From: RGVD01 sp040403075
GTDB lineage: Bacteria; Bacteroidota; Bacteroidia; UKL13-3
DNA length: 21,485 bases
Direction: 5' to 3'
Assembly (NCBI GenBank): GCA_040403075.1
Contig: JBBALJ010000052.1
Span: forward strand, 1-21,485
Of this stretch, positions 6,200 to 14,443 are shown piece after piece (position 1 is the stretch's first letter; every line of letters begins with the position of its first letter). Both the position numbers and the translations under genes were made by a program. The notes beneath the pieces are model-generated. The model did no database searches. It was not told where the DNA came from and was given only the letters and a program-made list of their open reading frames with translations.

Positions 6200-7357
6200 T
6201 TACTCCACCCAAGTTTTATAATAGCCTGGATCTTCCATTTGCATGGCAGCTTCAGTTATTTTTAATGGGTAAAATGGATCAATCATCACAGCCAATTCTT
6301 TGGTTTCTAATTTGCCAATTGATTTTTCTACTGTTCCTGGATGTGGACCATGAGGAATCCCTTTCGGATGCAGGCTTATCATTCCTCGCTCAACATGTTT
6401 ACGACTCATAAAGTCACCATCTACATAATACAATACCTCATCACTATCAACATTGCTGTGGTTGTATGGTGCAGGAATAGATTGTGGATGGTAATCATAC
6501 AAACGAGGTACAAATGAACAAATCACAAAATTATGTCCTTCAAAAGTTTGATGTATAGGAGGTGGCATGTGCACACGGCCTGTTATTGGCTCATAGTTAT
6601 GTATGCTAAAACCAAATGGATATTGAAACCCATCCCAACCAATGGCATCAAATGGATGCGTGGCATAGGTGTATGGGAAAATCATATCTTCCTTTTTTAT
6701 CAGCACCTTGAAATCACCTAATTGGTCGAATGTTTCTTTCAATTCAGGTAATTTTATATCACGCTCACAATAGGGCGAATGCTCAAGCAATTGTCCGTAT
6801 TGGTTTAAATAGCGCTTTGGTGGACGAATGGGAGAAAATGATTCTGTTATGAAAATTCTGTTTTGCTCTGTTTCAAAATGCAATTGGTAAATGGTACCAC
6901 GAGGAATGACAAGGTAATCGCCATATTCAAATGGAATTTGACCATATACCGTTTTTAAAACACCTGTTCCTTCATGAATAAACAAAACCTCATCAGCATC
7001 TGCATTTTTGAAAAAATAGTCCGTCATGCTTTTGCGCGGGGCAGCAGTGGCCAAATACACATCTTTGTTAAACAAAACGTACACCCTACTTTTTAAGTAG
7101 TCATCAGTAGGACTTGCCTTGAAGGTTAAAAAACTACGGTTTTGTAAGTTTTTTTCGATGGCTGCCTTAGGGCCAATATCATAAACCTCGCCAATTTCTT
7201 TTACCAACGTTGGCGGGTGGCAATGATAAACCAATGAGTATAAACTGCTAAAACCCTCCGTAGAAACCAATTCTTCCGAATACAAAGAACCATCAGGTTT
7301 TCTGAATTGCGTATGTCTTTTAGCGGGTATTTGTCCTTGTTTGTGGTAGAATGCCAT
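6200..7357 (-). CDS. hmgA: Homogentisate 1,2-dioxygenase
   Basis: 385 residues from the ATG at 7357, full length for the shorter bacterial form. It opens the aromatic ring of homogentisate to give maleylacetoacetate (EC 1.13.11.5), the step after HPPD in tyrosine degradation, in the cytoplasm. It begins YHKQGQIPAKRHTQFRKPDG, as in homogentisate dioxygenases. The metal-binding half shows PPIHQTFEGHNF, then PYNHSNVDSDEVLYYVDGDF, then HPKGIPHGPHPG, which supply the conserved His and acidic residues of the cupin Fe(II) site. The His-to-acid spacing (H-x6-E) is one longer than in the human enzyme, which seems to mark this bacterial subgroup. Transcribed toward hpd but separated from it by the AT-rich block at 2931-6112. 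Divergent from the TPR lipoprotein gene, with about 130 bases between start codons. Confidence 0.95.
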   Translation of the reverse strand: MAFYHKQGQIPAKRHTQFRKPDGSLYSEELVSTEGFSSLYSLVYHCHPPTLVKEIGEVYDIGPKAAIEKNLQNRSFLTFKASPTDDYLKSRVYVLFNKDVYLATAAPRKSMTDYFFKNADADEVLFIHEGTGVLKTVYGQIPFEYGDYLVIPRGTIYQLHFETEQNRIFITESFSPIRPPKRYLNQYGQLLEHSPYCERDIKLPELKETFDQLGDFKVLIKKEDMIFPYTYATHPFDAIGWDGFQYPFGFSIHNYEPITGRVHMPPPIHQTFEGHNFVICSFVPRLYDYHPQSIPAPYNHSNVDSDEVLYYVDGDFMSRKHVERGMISLHPKGIPHGPHPGTVEKSIGKLETKELAVMIDPFYPLKITEAAMQMEDPGYYKTWVE

Positions 7358-7362
7358 ATAAT

Positions 7363-7387
7363 TTTTTGATAGTTCTTTTTGATAGTG
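7363..7387. repeat. Two-copy 13-base tandem repeat upstream of hmgA
   Basis: TTTTTGATAGT occurs at 7363 and again at 7376 in tandem, within 30 bases upstream of the hmgA start codon. In the hmgA direction it reads as two phased ACTATCAAAAA copies. It could be an operator or just slippage in AT-rich DNA. Confidence 0.5.
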
Positions 7388-7489
7388 CTTCGTTTTTTAA
7401 CGAATAAAAAATTACCTGTTAGAAAATTAATTACTATTGAGACAGCAAAAATATGTTTTTTTGTGACTTGTATTTATATACACCCTAAT

Positions 7490-8518
7490 ATGTACTGTAA
7501 AAACCTAGTATTAAAATTTATTAATTTGTTGATAGCAAGTGTTTTGCTTGTTTCTTGTGGCGGAAATTCTAATACCCAATTGACCGAAAACCCTAAGGAT
7601 TCATCTGAGGCCAACGCTGAAATCATTGCCATTAGCAAACAAATTGAAGATAATTCTGATAATGCGGAGTTATTATACAAGCGCTCTATTGCCTATCAAT
7701 ACTTGGCTTATTTAAATAAAGCGGAGGCAGATATTAACCAGGCCATCATTTTAGATTCTATCAATCCTTTGTATCGTTTTTATCAAGGCAAATTGCTATA
7801 TGCCATGAACCAAACAATTAAAGCTTCACAAGCATACCAAAAGGCCATAGACCTAAAACCTGATTTTACAGATGCGAAAATGAAATTAGCTGAGTTATAC
7901 TTTTTGGTGAAGAAACATAAAGAGTCTATAAACCTCGTGAATTCAGTTATTGCATCGGATAATTCAAACGCGGCTGCTTTTCAGTTGAAGGCTTTAAACT
8001 ACAAAGACATGGCTGATACAGCTGCTGCCGTAAGGTATTTTCAGGCAGCCATTGAGCGTGACCCTAACGACTATGATTCGCATTTGTTTATTGCCCGCAT
8101 ATTTGAAGCTATGCATAATAAGTTGGCTATTGAGTATTTCAATGCAGCCTTGCGTATCAAACCCAATGGTTTAGATGCTTTATTCGGTCGTGCTGTGCTA
8201 TATCAAAGAAATAAGCTTTATAAAGCTGCCCTAAAAGACTACAGGAAAATTATTGCAGCAGATCCAAGCAATTACTTAAGTTATTATAACGTAGGTTATA
8301 TCAATTTTGAAACAGCCAAATTTGAAGAGGCTTTGAGGCATTTTAAAATATGTGTTCAAATGAAAAACGATTTTATTGATGCTTACTATATGAGGGGCTT
8401 ATGCTATGAAGCCCTTGGCAATAAAAAAGATGCTTTATTGAACTACCAATTCATTGTTGAAAATGTTCCAGAACATGCACTTGCCAAAGAAGGTTTGCAA
8501 AGGTTATCAAAGAAATAA
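7490..8518 (+). CDS. TPR-repeat lipoprotein
   Basis: 342 residues from the ATG at 7490. The frame is open further upstream from a TTG at 7379, but only the 7490 start gives a proper lipoprotein signal peptide: a hydrophobic core followed by LLVSCGG with the lipid-accepting Cys. The mature part is a run of about eight tetratricopeptide repeats to the C-terminus, seen as repeated pairs such as AEADINQAIILDSINP, ASQAYQKAIDLKPDF, AVRYFQAAIERDPNDYD and ALKDYRKIIAADPSN, with Pro near each repeat end. TPR proteins act as scaffolds for protein-protein contacts; partners cannot be inferred. Its stop codon lies one base before that of the convergent COG3014-like gene. Confidence 0.9.
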   Translation: MYCKNLVLKFINLLIASVLLVSCGGNSNTQLTENPKDSSEANAEIIAISKQIEDNSDNAELLYKRSIAYQYLAYLNKAEADINQAIILDSINPLYRFYQGKLLYAMNQTIKASQAYQKAIDLKPDFTDAKMKLAELYFLVKKHKESINLVNSVIASDNSNAAAFQLKALNYKDMADTAAAVRYFQAAIERDPNDYDSHLFIARIFEAMHNKLAIEYFNAALRIKPNGLDALFGRAVLYQRNKLYKAALKDYRKIIAADPSNYLSYYNVGYINFETAKFEEALRHFKICVQMKNDFIDAYYMRGLCYEALGNKKDALLNYQFIVENVPEHALAKEGLQRLSKK

Positions 8519-8519
8519 T

Positions 8520-9941
8520 TTACCACTGACTGAAGTTAATCAAATTTCCACTTCTATCTGAATAGCCATTAAACTCCAAAGTGTTTAATGAATGGTATAG
8601 CACATTTCCTTTTTTGATATTGAAACAAAAAGGGATTTTATTTTCAAGTCCCTTAAATGTTTTTAAGGATAAATCTAATTTGTTTTCTCCTTCAGGTAAT
8701 TCAATGCGGGTATAATTGATAGTGTTCGGTAGAAGCTGCCAATTTCTAGTATCCGCTTGTTCAGTAAGGGCATTTACAATGCCCAAGACCATGCCTGCCC
8801 CTTGGTTTTCTTTTCTTGCTAATTGTTCAGCAGCTTGTTTTATGGCAACCCTTAGTATGGCTTCACCAATTTCTTTAACCATTCTATCATCCAAACTTTT
8901 ATAGGCAATGGCATTGATATCTTCGGCTTTTTCAAATTGTCCAATAATACCGGTAGTATCTAAAATACTGGCATTGGCATAGTATGGAACCCTTGATACA
9001 TACTTAGGAAAAGCAATCCTTACAAAGCGCAGAGAAGTAAGACTTTTTTTATCATCATCTCCTACAAAAAACTGAAATTGCATACCTAGTTCAGGGTTTA
9101 CAAAATTGACCATGCCACCCCCCATAGGCATTATAGTAAAGGTAATGCTGTTTTGGTCTTTTACAGGTCCGAGTCCATTGTTCCAAAAGAATACCAATGA
9201 GCCCTTGTCTTTGTTGGGTATTTCAAGGTTCATCTCAAACTCTTTTTGGTAGTATTCCACTTGGTCGTTAAAACCAGTTAAGTAGGCTGTTCTTAAAATA
9301 TCTTTTTTGAGTTGTAGAGGTATTTTTGTTGCCAGTCCCACATAATCGGCTTTGTATATTTCGTAGGCGTTTTTGTAGGAAATAAAAGCATTGTTATAAT
9401 CTTTCAATCCTTCATATACCATGCCCATTAGGTTCAAGCAAAAGGCATCTTTACTGTATTTGTTTTTGCCTCCGTATAGGTCAGTTATTTTTTGCATTTT
9501 TAACTGCATACGTTTACACTCCACCAATGCACTTTCATAATTACCCATTTGCAGGTAATTGATAGTTGTGTAATAATGAAGCAAAATTTGTTCAAAGCTC
9601 TCGCCTGCATAGGTTGTATAACCTGGATTGGTTAACAAGCCTACAAAACTACGGGCATAGTTTTTATGAAAATCTTCAATGTAATAATCGGCTTGTTGGA
9701 AATACTGGTTGCTCTCGCTGAATTTTCCATTCAACGAAAGCACAGTACCTTTATTGAAATAATAGAGTAAAATGTTTCTATTAGGTTTTTGCCATTTTTT
9801 ATCTGTAAGCAGTTGCTCGGCATTGTCAAGGTTGCCGTTGTATATGGCCTGCATCAGGTCGTAGTTCTTCTGGTAATAGGTAGCACAGGAGCTAACCATT
9901 AGCAATAAAGAGCCTAGCCATATTTTTTGTAACAGCTTCAA
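8520..9941 (-). CDS. COG3014-like outer-membrane lipoprotein
   Basis: 473 residues from the ATG at 9941. The signal peptide ends in MVSSCAT, a lipobox with Cys at residue 19. The N-terminal half is TPR-like helical (residues about 25-215; for example NYESALVECKRMQLKMQKI and YEGLKDYNNAFISYKNAYEIY), and the second half is a beta-rich domain with GSLVFFWNNGLGPVKD and RIAFPKYVSRVPYY. This arrangement matches the uncharacterised COG3014 lipoprotein family. In several bacteria this family is encoded beside LpoB-type lipoproteins, as here, where an LpoB-like gene ends 28 bases upstream. The shared context suggests a role in peptidoglycan synthase control or the envelope, but no activity is established. 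A Gly-rich stretch (MPMGGGMVNF) lies in the middle. Confidence 0.85.
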   Translation of the reverse strand: MKLLQKIWLGSLLLMVSSCATYYQKNYDLMQAIYNGNLDNAEQLLTDKKWQKPNRNILLYYFNKGTVLSLNGKFSESNQYFQQADYYIEDFHKNYARSFVGLLTNPGYTTYAGESFEQILLHYYTTINYLQMGNYESALVECKRMQLKMQKITDLYGGKNKYSKDAFCLNLMGMVYEGLKDYNNAFISYKNAYEIYKADYVGLATKIPLQLKKDILRTAYLTGFNDQVEYYQKEFEMNLEIPNKDKGSLVFFWNNGLGPVKDQNSITFTIMPMGGGMVNFVNPELGMQFQFFVGDDDKKSLTSLRFVRIAFPKYVSRVPYYANASILDTTGIIGQFEKAEDINAIAYKSLDDRMVKEIGEAILRVAIKQAAEQLARKENQGAGMVLGIVNALTEQADTRNWQLLPNTINYTRIELPEGENKLDLSLKTFKGLENKIPFCFNIKKGNVLYHSLNTLEFNGYSDRSGNLINFSQW

Positions 9942-9969
9942 TGGGATAACTTTATTTAATGAAACAAGT

Positions 9970-10557
9970 TTAGTTTTTGATGTATTTTTTGATTTGTTTT
10001 TCGCCTATCCACACTTTCTCGTTGGTTTCAAGGTCGGTAAGCTCAAGGTTCACTTGGTATTGGACAGTGCGTTGGTTTTTATATTGGTCAACCACCGAGG
10101 TCATAACACCATTGATCATAAAATCAGCGCCTTTTTCTTTACCCCATTTCTTTTTGGTTTCTTCGCTAGAAAATTGTTGTTGGTCGTTACGCTCATCACG
10201 CACTTGGCTTCGCTCATCTCCGCTTTGTACTACTTTTACTGCACCTGAATTGATAAAAGATGCTTCTAAGTTTTTAATAAAAGCAGTTGGGTCAATTTGC
10301 TCACTGGTTCTGTTTTTGATAACACCCACAATCACAGTAGGTTTCTTTTTGAATGTAGTTTCAAACTCACCTCTCCATGCACCTTTTAACGAACTTTCTA
10401 TCATCTCATTGGCTACTAAACGTGAGTCGGTGTCGTTCCATCTTCCGCTTATATCGGTTTGTTCTTTAGGGTCGATGCGTTGCACTTTTCTGTTCTGACA
10501 GGCCATTCCGCCTAATAAAAGACTTACTACAGAGGCGGCAAAAATTATCTTTTTCAT
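9970..10557 (-). CDS. lpoB: LpoB-like penicillin-binding-protein activator lipoprotein
   Basis: 195 residues from the ATG at 10557. The signal peptide ends LLGGMACQN, a lipobox with Cys20. The mature protein contains DISGRWNDTDSRLVANEMI, then KKPTVIVGVIKNRTSEQIDP, FIKNLEASFINSGAVKVVQ, and ADFMINGVMTSVVDQY with a final LTDLETNEKVWIGEKQIKKY. This order is that of the LpoB/CsgG-like family. In Escherichia coli LpoB is an outer-membrane lipoprotein that reaches through the periplasm to activate PBP1b; whether the Bacteroidota protein does so is inference. Co-directional with the COG3014-like gene and likely in one operon. Confidence 0.88.
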   Translation of the reverse strand: MKKIIFAASVVSLLLGGMACQNRKVQRIDPKEQTDISGRWNDTDSRLVANEMIESSLKGAWRGEFETTFKKKPTVIVGVIKNRTSEQIDPTAFIKNLEASFINSGAVKVVQSGDERSQVRDERNDQQQFSSEETKKKWGKEKGADFMINGVMTSVVDQYKNQRTVQYQVNLELTDLETNEKVWIGEKQIKKYIKN

Positions 10558-10655
10558 ATGATTGCTGTTTTTATATTATACAATGGTTTACAAATAGCGT
10601 TCCAAAAATTATTGCGCAATTTCCTTCTTAAATATGCCAATTTCAAGTTATTTCT

Positions 10656-10663
10656 TATGTTTG
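10656..10663 (+). promoter_or_regulatory. Candidate -7 element (TATGTTTG) at the thioredoxin-like gene
   Basis: TATGTTTG matches the Bacteroidota -7 consensus and ends four bases before the ATG at 10668. No good -33 box is seen. If used, the mRNA would be nearly leaderless. Chance match is possible in AT-rich DNA. Confidence 0.3.
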
Positions 10664-10667
10664 AGGT

Positions 10668-11180
10668 ATGAATAAGTTTTTTGTCTTTTTATCCTTGCTA
10701 TTGCTAGGACTTATCTATCAATGTAAAACCGCTTCCACCTTTAGTACCTATATTATGAATGGTGAGTATATTATGGACGGAAGGGCCAAGCAAAAAGACT
10801 TTGTGGGCAATCCAAAATGCAAATGGTTTGATTCGTGTTATGCAGCTTACAAAACCAACCAATCCTTTATCAATAGCCTTAAACCCATGTCTACAGAAAT
10901 AAAAGTGGTGGTGGTGGCGGGCTCGTGGTGCGAGGACACACAAAGGGAGTTACCGCATTTTTATAAAGTGATGAATGAATTAGGTGTGAGCGAAAACCAA
11001 ATAGAACTTATCATGGTGGATAGAAAAAAACATTCGTCAGCCTTCAATGTATCAGCTTTGGATGTAAAGAATATTCCTGCCATCATTTTCTATAAAGATG
11101 GTAAAGAACAAGGACGCATAGTAGAAGCAGCTATTGGTGGCACTGAAGAATCCATGATGAATATTTTTAAAATGATGTAA
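10668..11180 (+). CDS. Thioredoxin-like exported protein with a single active-site cysteine
   Basis: 170 residues from the ATG at 10668. A hydrophobic N-terminus (FFVFLSLLLLGLIYQC) is a signal peptide; Cys19 could be lipidated, but Gln at -1 makes the lipobox poor. The thioredoxin fold is indicated by VVVVAGSWCEDTQRELPHF, the strand LIMVDRKK, and NIPAIIFYKDGKEQGRIVE with the cis-Pro loop. Where thioredoxins have CxxC, this protein has Cys88-Glu-Asp-Thr, so the resolving Cys is absent and a simple dithiol mechanism is unlikely. Cys51 and Cys57 near the N-terminus (NPKCKWFDSCY) could supply another thiol. A WC-x-DT-QRE(L/V)P pattern appears to mark a Bacteroidota subgroup; its function is not known to me. 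Divergent from lpoB. Confidence 0.8.
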   Translation: MNKFFVFLSLLLLGLIYQCKTASTFSTYIMNGEYIMDGRAKQKDFVGNPKCKWFDSCYAAYKTNQSFINSLKPMSTEIKVVVVAGSWCEDTQRELPHFYKVMNELGVSENQIELIMVDRKKHSSAFNVSALDVKNIPAIIFYKDGKEQGRIVEAAIGGTEESMMNIFKMM

Positions 11181-11189
11181 AGGAAAGAT

Positions 11190-11218
11190 AAAGGCAGGAG
11201 GATTGAGCTCATGCCTTT
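11190..11218 (+). terminator. Weak stem-loop after the thioredoxin-like gene
   Basis: AAAGGCA (11190-11196) and TGCCTTT (11212-11218) form a 7-base-pair stem around a 15-base loop, nine bases after the stop codon. Only a short T run follows, so termination would be weak. Confidence 0.4.
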
Positions 11219-11249
11219 GTCTAGGAATTAGTTATTGCTGGGGTTTGAT

Positions 11250-11684
11250 TTATCCTAAATTGTTTGGGTCAAATTCAATGATCCATTCAATGCCATATTT
11301 ATCTCTGAAACAACCAAAATAGGAACCCCAAGGACTATCTCCAATGGGTGCTTCCATTTCTCCACCTGCTGAAAGGCCATAAAATATTTTGTCTGCTTCT
11401 TCTTTACTTCCTGTATTAACCACAATCTTACTTCTGTTTTCATTTTCGTTGGTTTTACCGAAAATTTCAGGAACATCGTTTGCCATCAACTTGCTGCCAT
11501 TGCCAATAGGCAGAGCGATATGCATGATTTTGTTTTCTTCTTTCTCTGCTACTGGAAATTCTTCATTTGCGATGTCTTTGAAACGAATGGTGTTTGTAAA
11601 CTCTCCGCCAAATAAGGATTTGTAAAAGCTAAATGCTTCTTCAGCATTGCCATTGAAATTAATGTGTGGATTGATGATGGCCAT
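11250..11684 (-). CDS. PhnB-like VOC-superfamily protein
   Basis: 144 residues from the ATG at 11684. The open frame extends 20 codons further, but MAIINPHINFNGNAEEAFSF is the normal start of this family and the upstream Lys/Asn-rich stretch is not. The elements NGNAEEAFSFYKSLFGGEF, KIMHIALPIGNGSKLMAND, DKIFYGLSAGGE, and WGSYFGCFRDKYGIEW are those of the PhnB-like glyoxalase/3-demethylubiquinone-methyltransferase-named group of the vicinal-oxygen-chelate superfamily. Members form dimers with beta-alpha-beta-beta-beta modules; the names in databases are historic and no specific reaction can be assigned. It stands alone. Confidence 0.88.
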   Translation of the reverse strand: MAIINPHINFNGNAEEAFSFYKSLFGGEFTNTIRFKDIANEEFPVAEKEENKIMHIALPIGNGSKLMANDVPEIFGKTNENENRSKIVVNTGSKEEADKIFYGLSAGGEMEAPIGDSPWGSYFGCFRDKYGIEWIIEFDPNNLG

Positions 11685-11751
11685 GGTTTTGTTTTTTTTT
11701 GGCTTAAATTTTAGGGTATTGGCAATATGTTTGATTAGAAACACAAATGTT

Positions 11752-11759
11752 CAAATATA
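11752..11759 (-). promoter_or_regulatory. Candidate -7 element for the VOC gene
   Basis: TATATTTG on the minus strand fits TAnnTTTG and would give a 5' leader of about 60 bases before the ATG at 11684. No convincing -33 box is present. A TATGTTTG on the plus strand 20 bases away leads to no gene, which shows how often such matches arise here by chance. Confidence 0.25.
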
Positions 11760-11861
11760 GCATCATTGTCCAATAGAAATATTATTGTTCAATTTAGCAA
11801 TGATGCCCCTATTTTGCCAAACCCCTTTTACCTGGAGTCGTTTTTCGGGTATTATATTCCG

Positions 11862-14279
11862 TTAAAATTTATAACTATAACCAAGTCGTATTACTTGTGT
11901 TTCGTAATAGTCGTTAGCGGTGTAATTGAAACCATTACCTTGAATTTGTCTTTTTATAACCATTGTGTTTGCAAGGTCTGTGGCATTTAAAAATAGTTCG
12001 CCTTTGCCTTTTTGAATGGATGTCTTTATACCAAGGTCTAAAGAAAAACGCTGTCCAATTTTTCCTTGCGGAATGATGTCGGGAGCTAAGTAGATAATCG
12101 TTGCTTGTATGTCAAAGTTTTTAGGCAAATGAAAAATAGTATTTAGTTTTGTGTTACCTGAAAATATTTCTTGCTTGTCGGCTGTGAACGTATTTGCGAC
12201 TGGATACTTATTTTCAACCGTAAAAGCATCAATTCTGTTGTGATAGCCATTCAAGTTGATATTGAATGAAAACCATTTTACCACATCTTCTGAAAGCACA
12301 ATTTCTAAACCTGTATTGTAGCTACGTTTTGCATTTTGAAATATGGAATAAATCAAAGTGCTGTTAGGAACTGTGCTTGCAATTCTTGTAATAGTTCCGT
12401 CCGCTAATTTGTGATAAGCTGCTGTATAGAAATATCCTTTTTTCCAATTGGTTTTGTAGCCTAAATCAAACGTATTAGTGAACTGCGGACGAAGTGCAGG
12501 ATTTCCAACTTTTATAATTTCTGCATCGTCATACTTTGGAAAAATACGAATGTCCACTTCGTTTGGTCTGTCCACTCTGCGGTTGTAAAAAAGTGTCAAC
12601 CTGTTGTTGTCGTTTATTTTGTAAGCAAAGCGAACATTTGGAAAAGGCTGTGTGTAATTGTAACCATTGGTTTTATAAACAGGATGTGTTGAGCCAACAA
12701 CATAATTTATGTCCACATACTCCACACGCAAACCAATTTCTGCCTCAAACTTTTTACTTTCAAAAATGTAGTTTGCATAAAGTGCTGGAATAATTTCTTT
12801 GTAAGTCGCTGCACCGCCTGCGGTGCTGTCTAAAGGAGAATTAAGTCCAGGGATAAAAAGCATATTGGTTGGGATTTCACGCCAACGAAATTTCATACCT
12901 CCTTCAATTCGTCCGTATTTGAGTGGTCGCACATAATCCAAATTAAAATCAGCAACGTGTTCGTCTGAAATGAGTTTAAAAGCGTCTTTGCCTGTGTAAG
13001 TTGGAAGTATGTTGTCGAAAAAATACTTCTCGTCCTCCCGATGAAATGTATAGTTAAAACCTGCATTAAGCAAATGCCCCAATTGTTTGAACTTGTGTTG
13101 GTATGCAGCCGATGCCATTACAGTCGTTTTCACTTCATCTTCTAAAAATTGCCAAAGGCGAAGCCTTTCAGAAAGGTCTGAATTGAAAAACGGCTCGTCT
13201 CCGTTGTCAATAATTTTTTCCAAACCATACAAACCCGAAACGGTCAGCATATTATGGTCGTTGATGTTGTAATCAATTCCCGCTTTTGCAGTTGCAAAAT
13301 GTGTGTTTCGGTTTCGTTTTGTTTGTTGGTTAATTACAGTTCCATTGTCGTAAGTCCGCGTAACAAATTCGTTTTTGTTTAGCGTTTCGGTGTAGAGATA
13401 ATCGCCTTGAAAAAAGATATTTACTTTATTTTTTCGATAATTAAGCGACAAGGAAGGATTTGCTTTTGGTGTATATTGATACTGCGGACGGATGCTTGGT
13501 AAATTTTCTTTCCGCACCCATAATGAACCCAAACCGCCTGTTAATCCAACCTTTCCGTTAAAGCCGTCTTTCTTATTTTTTTTGTAAATAATGTTGATGA
13601 TACCAGCGTTTCCGTTTGCATCATACTTGGCAGAAGGATTGTTTATGATTTCAATTTTCTCAATTGCCGATGCTGGAATGTTGTCTAAACCTGATTGACT
13701 ACCCATACCTGTTAAGGCTGTTTGTTTACCATCAATTAACACGGTTATTTTGTCGCTTCCACGCAATTGCACTTTACCGTCTTGAACGGTAACACCGGGC
13801 AAGTTTTGCATAGTTTGTAAAACTGAACCACCGCTTTGGCTAATGTTGTCCGCAACGGAAAATGTTTTCTTATCCATCTTTCCGCTTACTTCATCTTGTT
13901 TGGCTGTAACAGTTACTTCGGTTAAAGTTTTGGTGCTTTCCTCTAATTCAATTGGTGGCACTTCTAAAAATTCTGAAAGTGTTCCAACAAATAAAGTTTG
14001 TCGTTTGGTTGTGTAACCGATGTAGGAAACTTCCAAAAAATAATCATTGGGCTTGATGTTGGAAAGTGTAAATCTTCCTTCTTCGTTACATACTGTGCCT
14101 GTTACAAATACGGTGTCCTTTGCAGTTTTCAGAATTACATGCACATAAGGCAAAGCCGTTTTTGAGGTTTTATCTTTTATAGTTCCCGAAACGTTTATTG
14201 TCTTGTTTTGTCCGAATGATTTTGAAATTGAAAGTATGATGAATGATATTATTATGATTGCTATTTTATATTTTGTCAT
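11862..14279 (-). CDS. TonB-dependent outer-membrane receptor (OMP_b-brl_3 type)
   Basis: 805 residues from the ATG at 14279; an in-frame ATG at 14300 would add seven residues before the signal peptide. The signal peptide (IAIIIISFIILSISKSFGQ) is followed by a carboxypeptidase-regulatory-like beta-sandwich (residues about 25-105: GTIKDKTSKTALPYVHVILK, GRFTLSNIKPNDYFLEVSY). Next comes a plug domain with LPGVTVQDGKVQLRGSDKIT, VLIDGKQTAL, PASAIEKIEIINNPSAKYDA and GIINIIYKKN, then a barrel to the aromatic C-terminus (GYSYKF). This is the outer-membrane-beta-barrel family, not SusC. Such receptors import siderophores, peptides or oligosaccharides with TonB energy; no SusD-like partner or ECF sigma/anti-sigma pair is nearby. 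Base composition is higher in GC than the T9SS gene upstream (25 versus 16 G/C in two sampled 60-base lines). Confidence 0.9.
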   Translation of the reverse strand: MTKYKIAIIIISFIILSISKSFGQNKTINVSGTIKDKTSKTALPYVHVILKTAKDTVFVTGTVCNEEGRFTLSNIKPNDYFLEVSYIGYTTKRQTLFVGTLSEFLEVPPIELEESTKTLTEVTVTAKQDEVSGKMDKKTFSVADNISQSGGSVLQTMQNLPGVTVQDGKVQLRGSDKITVLIDGKQTALTGMGSQSGLDNIPASAIEKIEIINNPSAKYDANGNAGIINIIYKKNKKDGFNGKVGLTGGLGSLWVRKENLPSIRPQYQYTPKANPSLSLNYRKNKVNIFFQGDYLYTETLNKNEFVTRTYDNGTVINQQTKRNRNTHFATAKAGIDYNINDHNMLTVSGLYGLEKIIDNGDEPFFNSDLSERLRLWQFLEDEVKTTVMASAAYQHKFKQLGHLLNAGFNYTFHREDEKYFFDNILPTYTGKDAFKLISDEHVADFNLDYVRPLKYGRIEGGMKFRWREIPTNMLFIPGLNSPLDSTAGGAATYKEIIPALYANYIFESKKFEAEIGLRVEYVDINYVVGSTHPVYKTNGYNYTQPFPNVRFAYKINDNNRLTLFYNRRVDRPNEVDIRIFPKYDDAEIIKVGNPALRPQFTNTFDLGYKTNWKKGYFYTAAYHKLADGTITRIASTVPNSTLIYSIFQNAKRSYNTGLEIVLSEDVVKWFSFNINLNGYHNRIDAFTVENKYPVANTFTADKQEIFSGNTKLNTIFHLPKNFDIQATIIYLAPDIIPQGKIGQRFSLDLGIKTSIQKGKGELFLNATDLANTMVIKRQIQGNGFNYTANDYYETQVIRLGYSYKF

Positions 14280-14385
14280 TTTGATTAAAATTAAAAACAC
14301 TCAGATCTATTGGCAATATATCCATATTTAATAAATCATCAATCAGCATCAAATTTGTTGCTAACTCAAATTGGCATGTAATCAC

Positions 14386-14425
14386 AAAAAAAGAGCCTCA
14401 TGAATTTATCATGTGGCTCTTTTTT
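14386..14425 (-). terminator. Rho-independent terminator of the T9SS deacetylase-like gene
   Basis: On the minus strand, GAGCC with its A-rich extension pairs with GGCTC and the T tract, and a further CATGA/TCATG stem lies inside after one mismatch. The T tract (complement of 14386-14392) follows the stem in the minus direction. It lies 18 bases beyond the stop of the 14444-17257 gene and about 100 bases before the receptor start, so the receptor must have its own promoter. The A-rich flank makes it potentially bidirectional. Confidence 0.88.
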
Positions 14426-14443
14426 CTATTTCTTAAATCGGTA

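Noticed and set aside
7379..7489. Upstream extension of the TPR lipoprotein frame from a TTG.
   Set aside because: It would place 37 residues before a proper lipoprotein signal peptide; the ATG at 7490 is better.
9977..10498. Long plus-strand open frame of 173 codons opposite the LpoB-like gene.
   Set aside because: It is an antisense shadow of a gene with clear family motifs and a lipobox, and its own translation is unlike any known protein.
11726..11733. TATGTTTG on the plus strand, a perfect -7 match.
   Set aside because: No plus-strand gene follows; it is a chance match and was used to gauge the false-positive rate.
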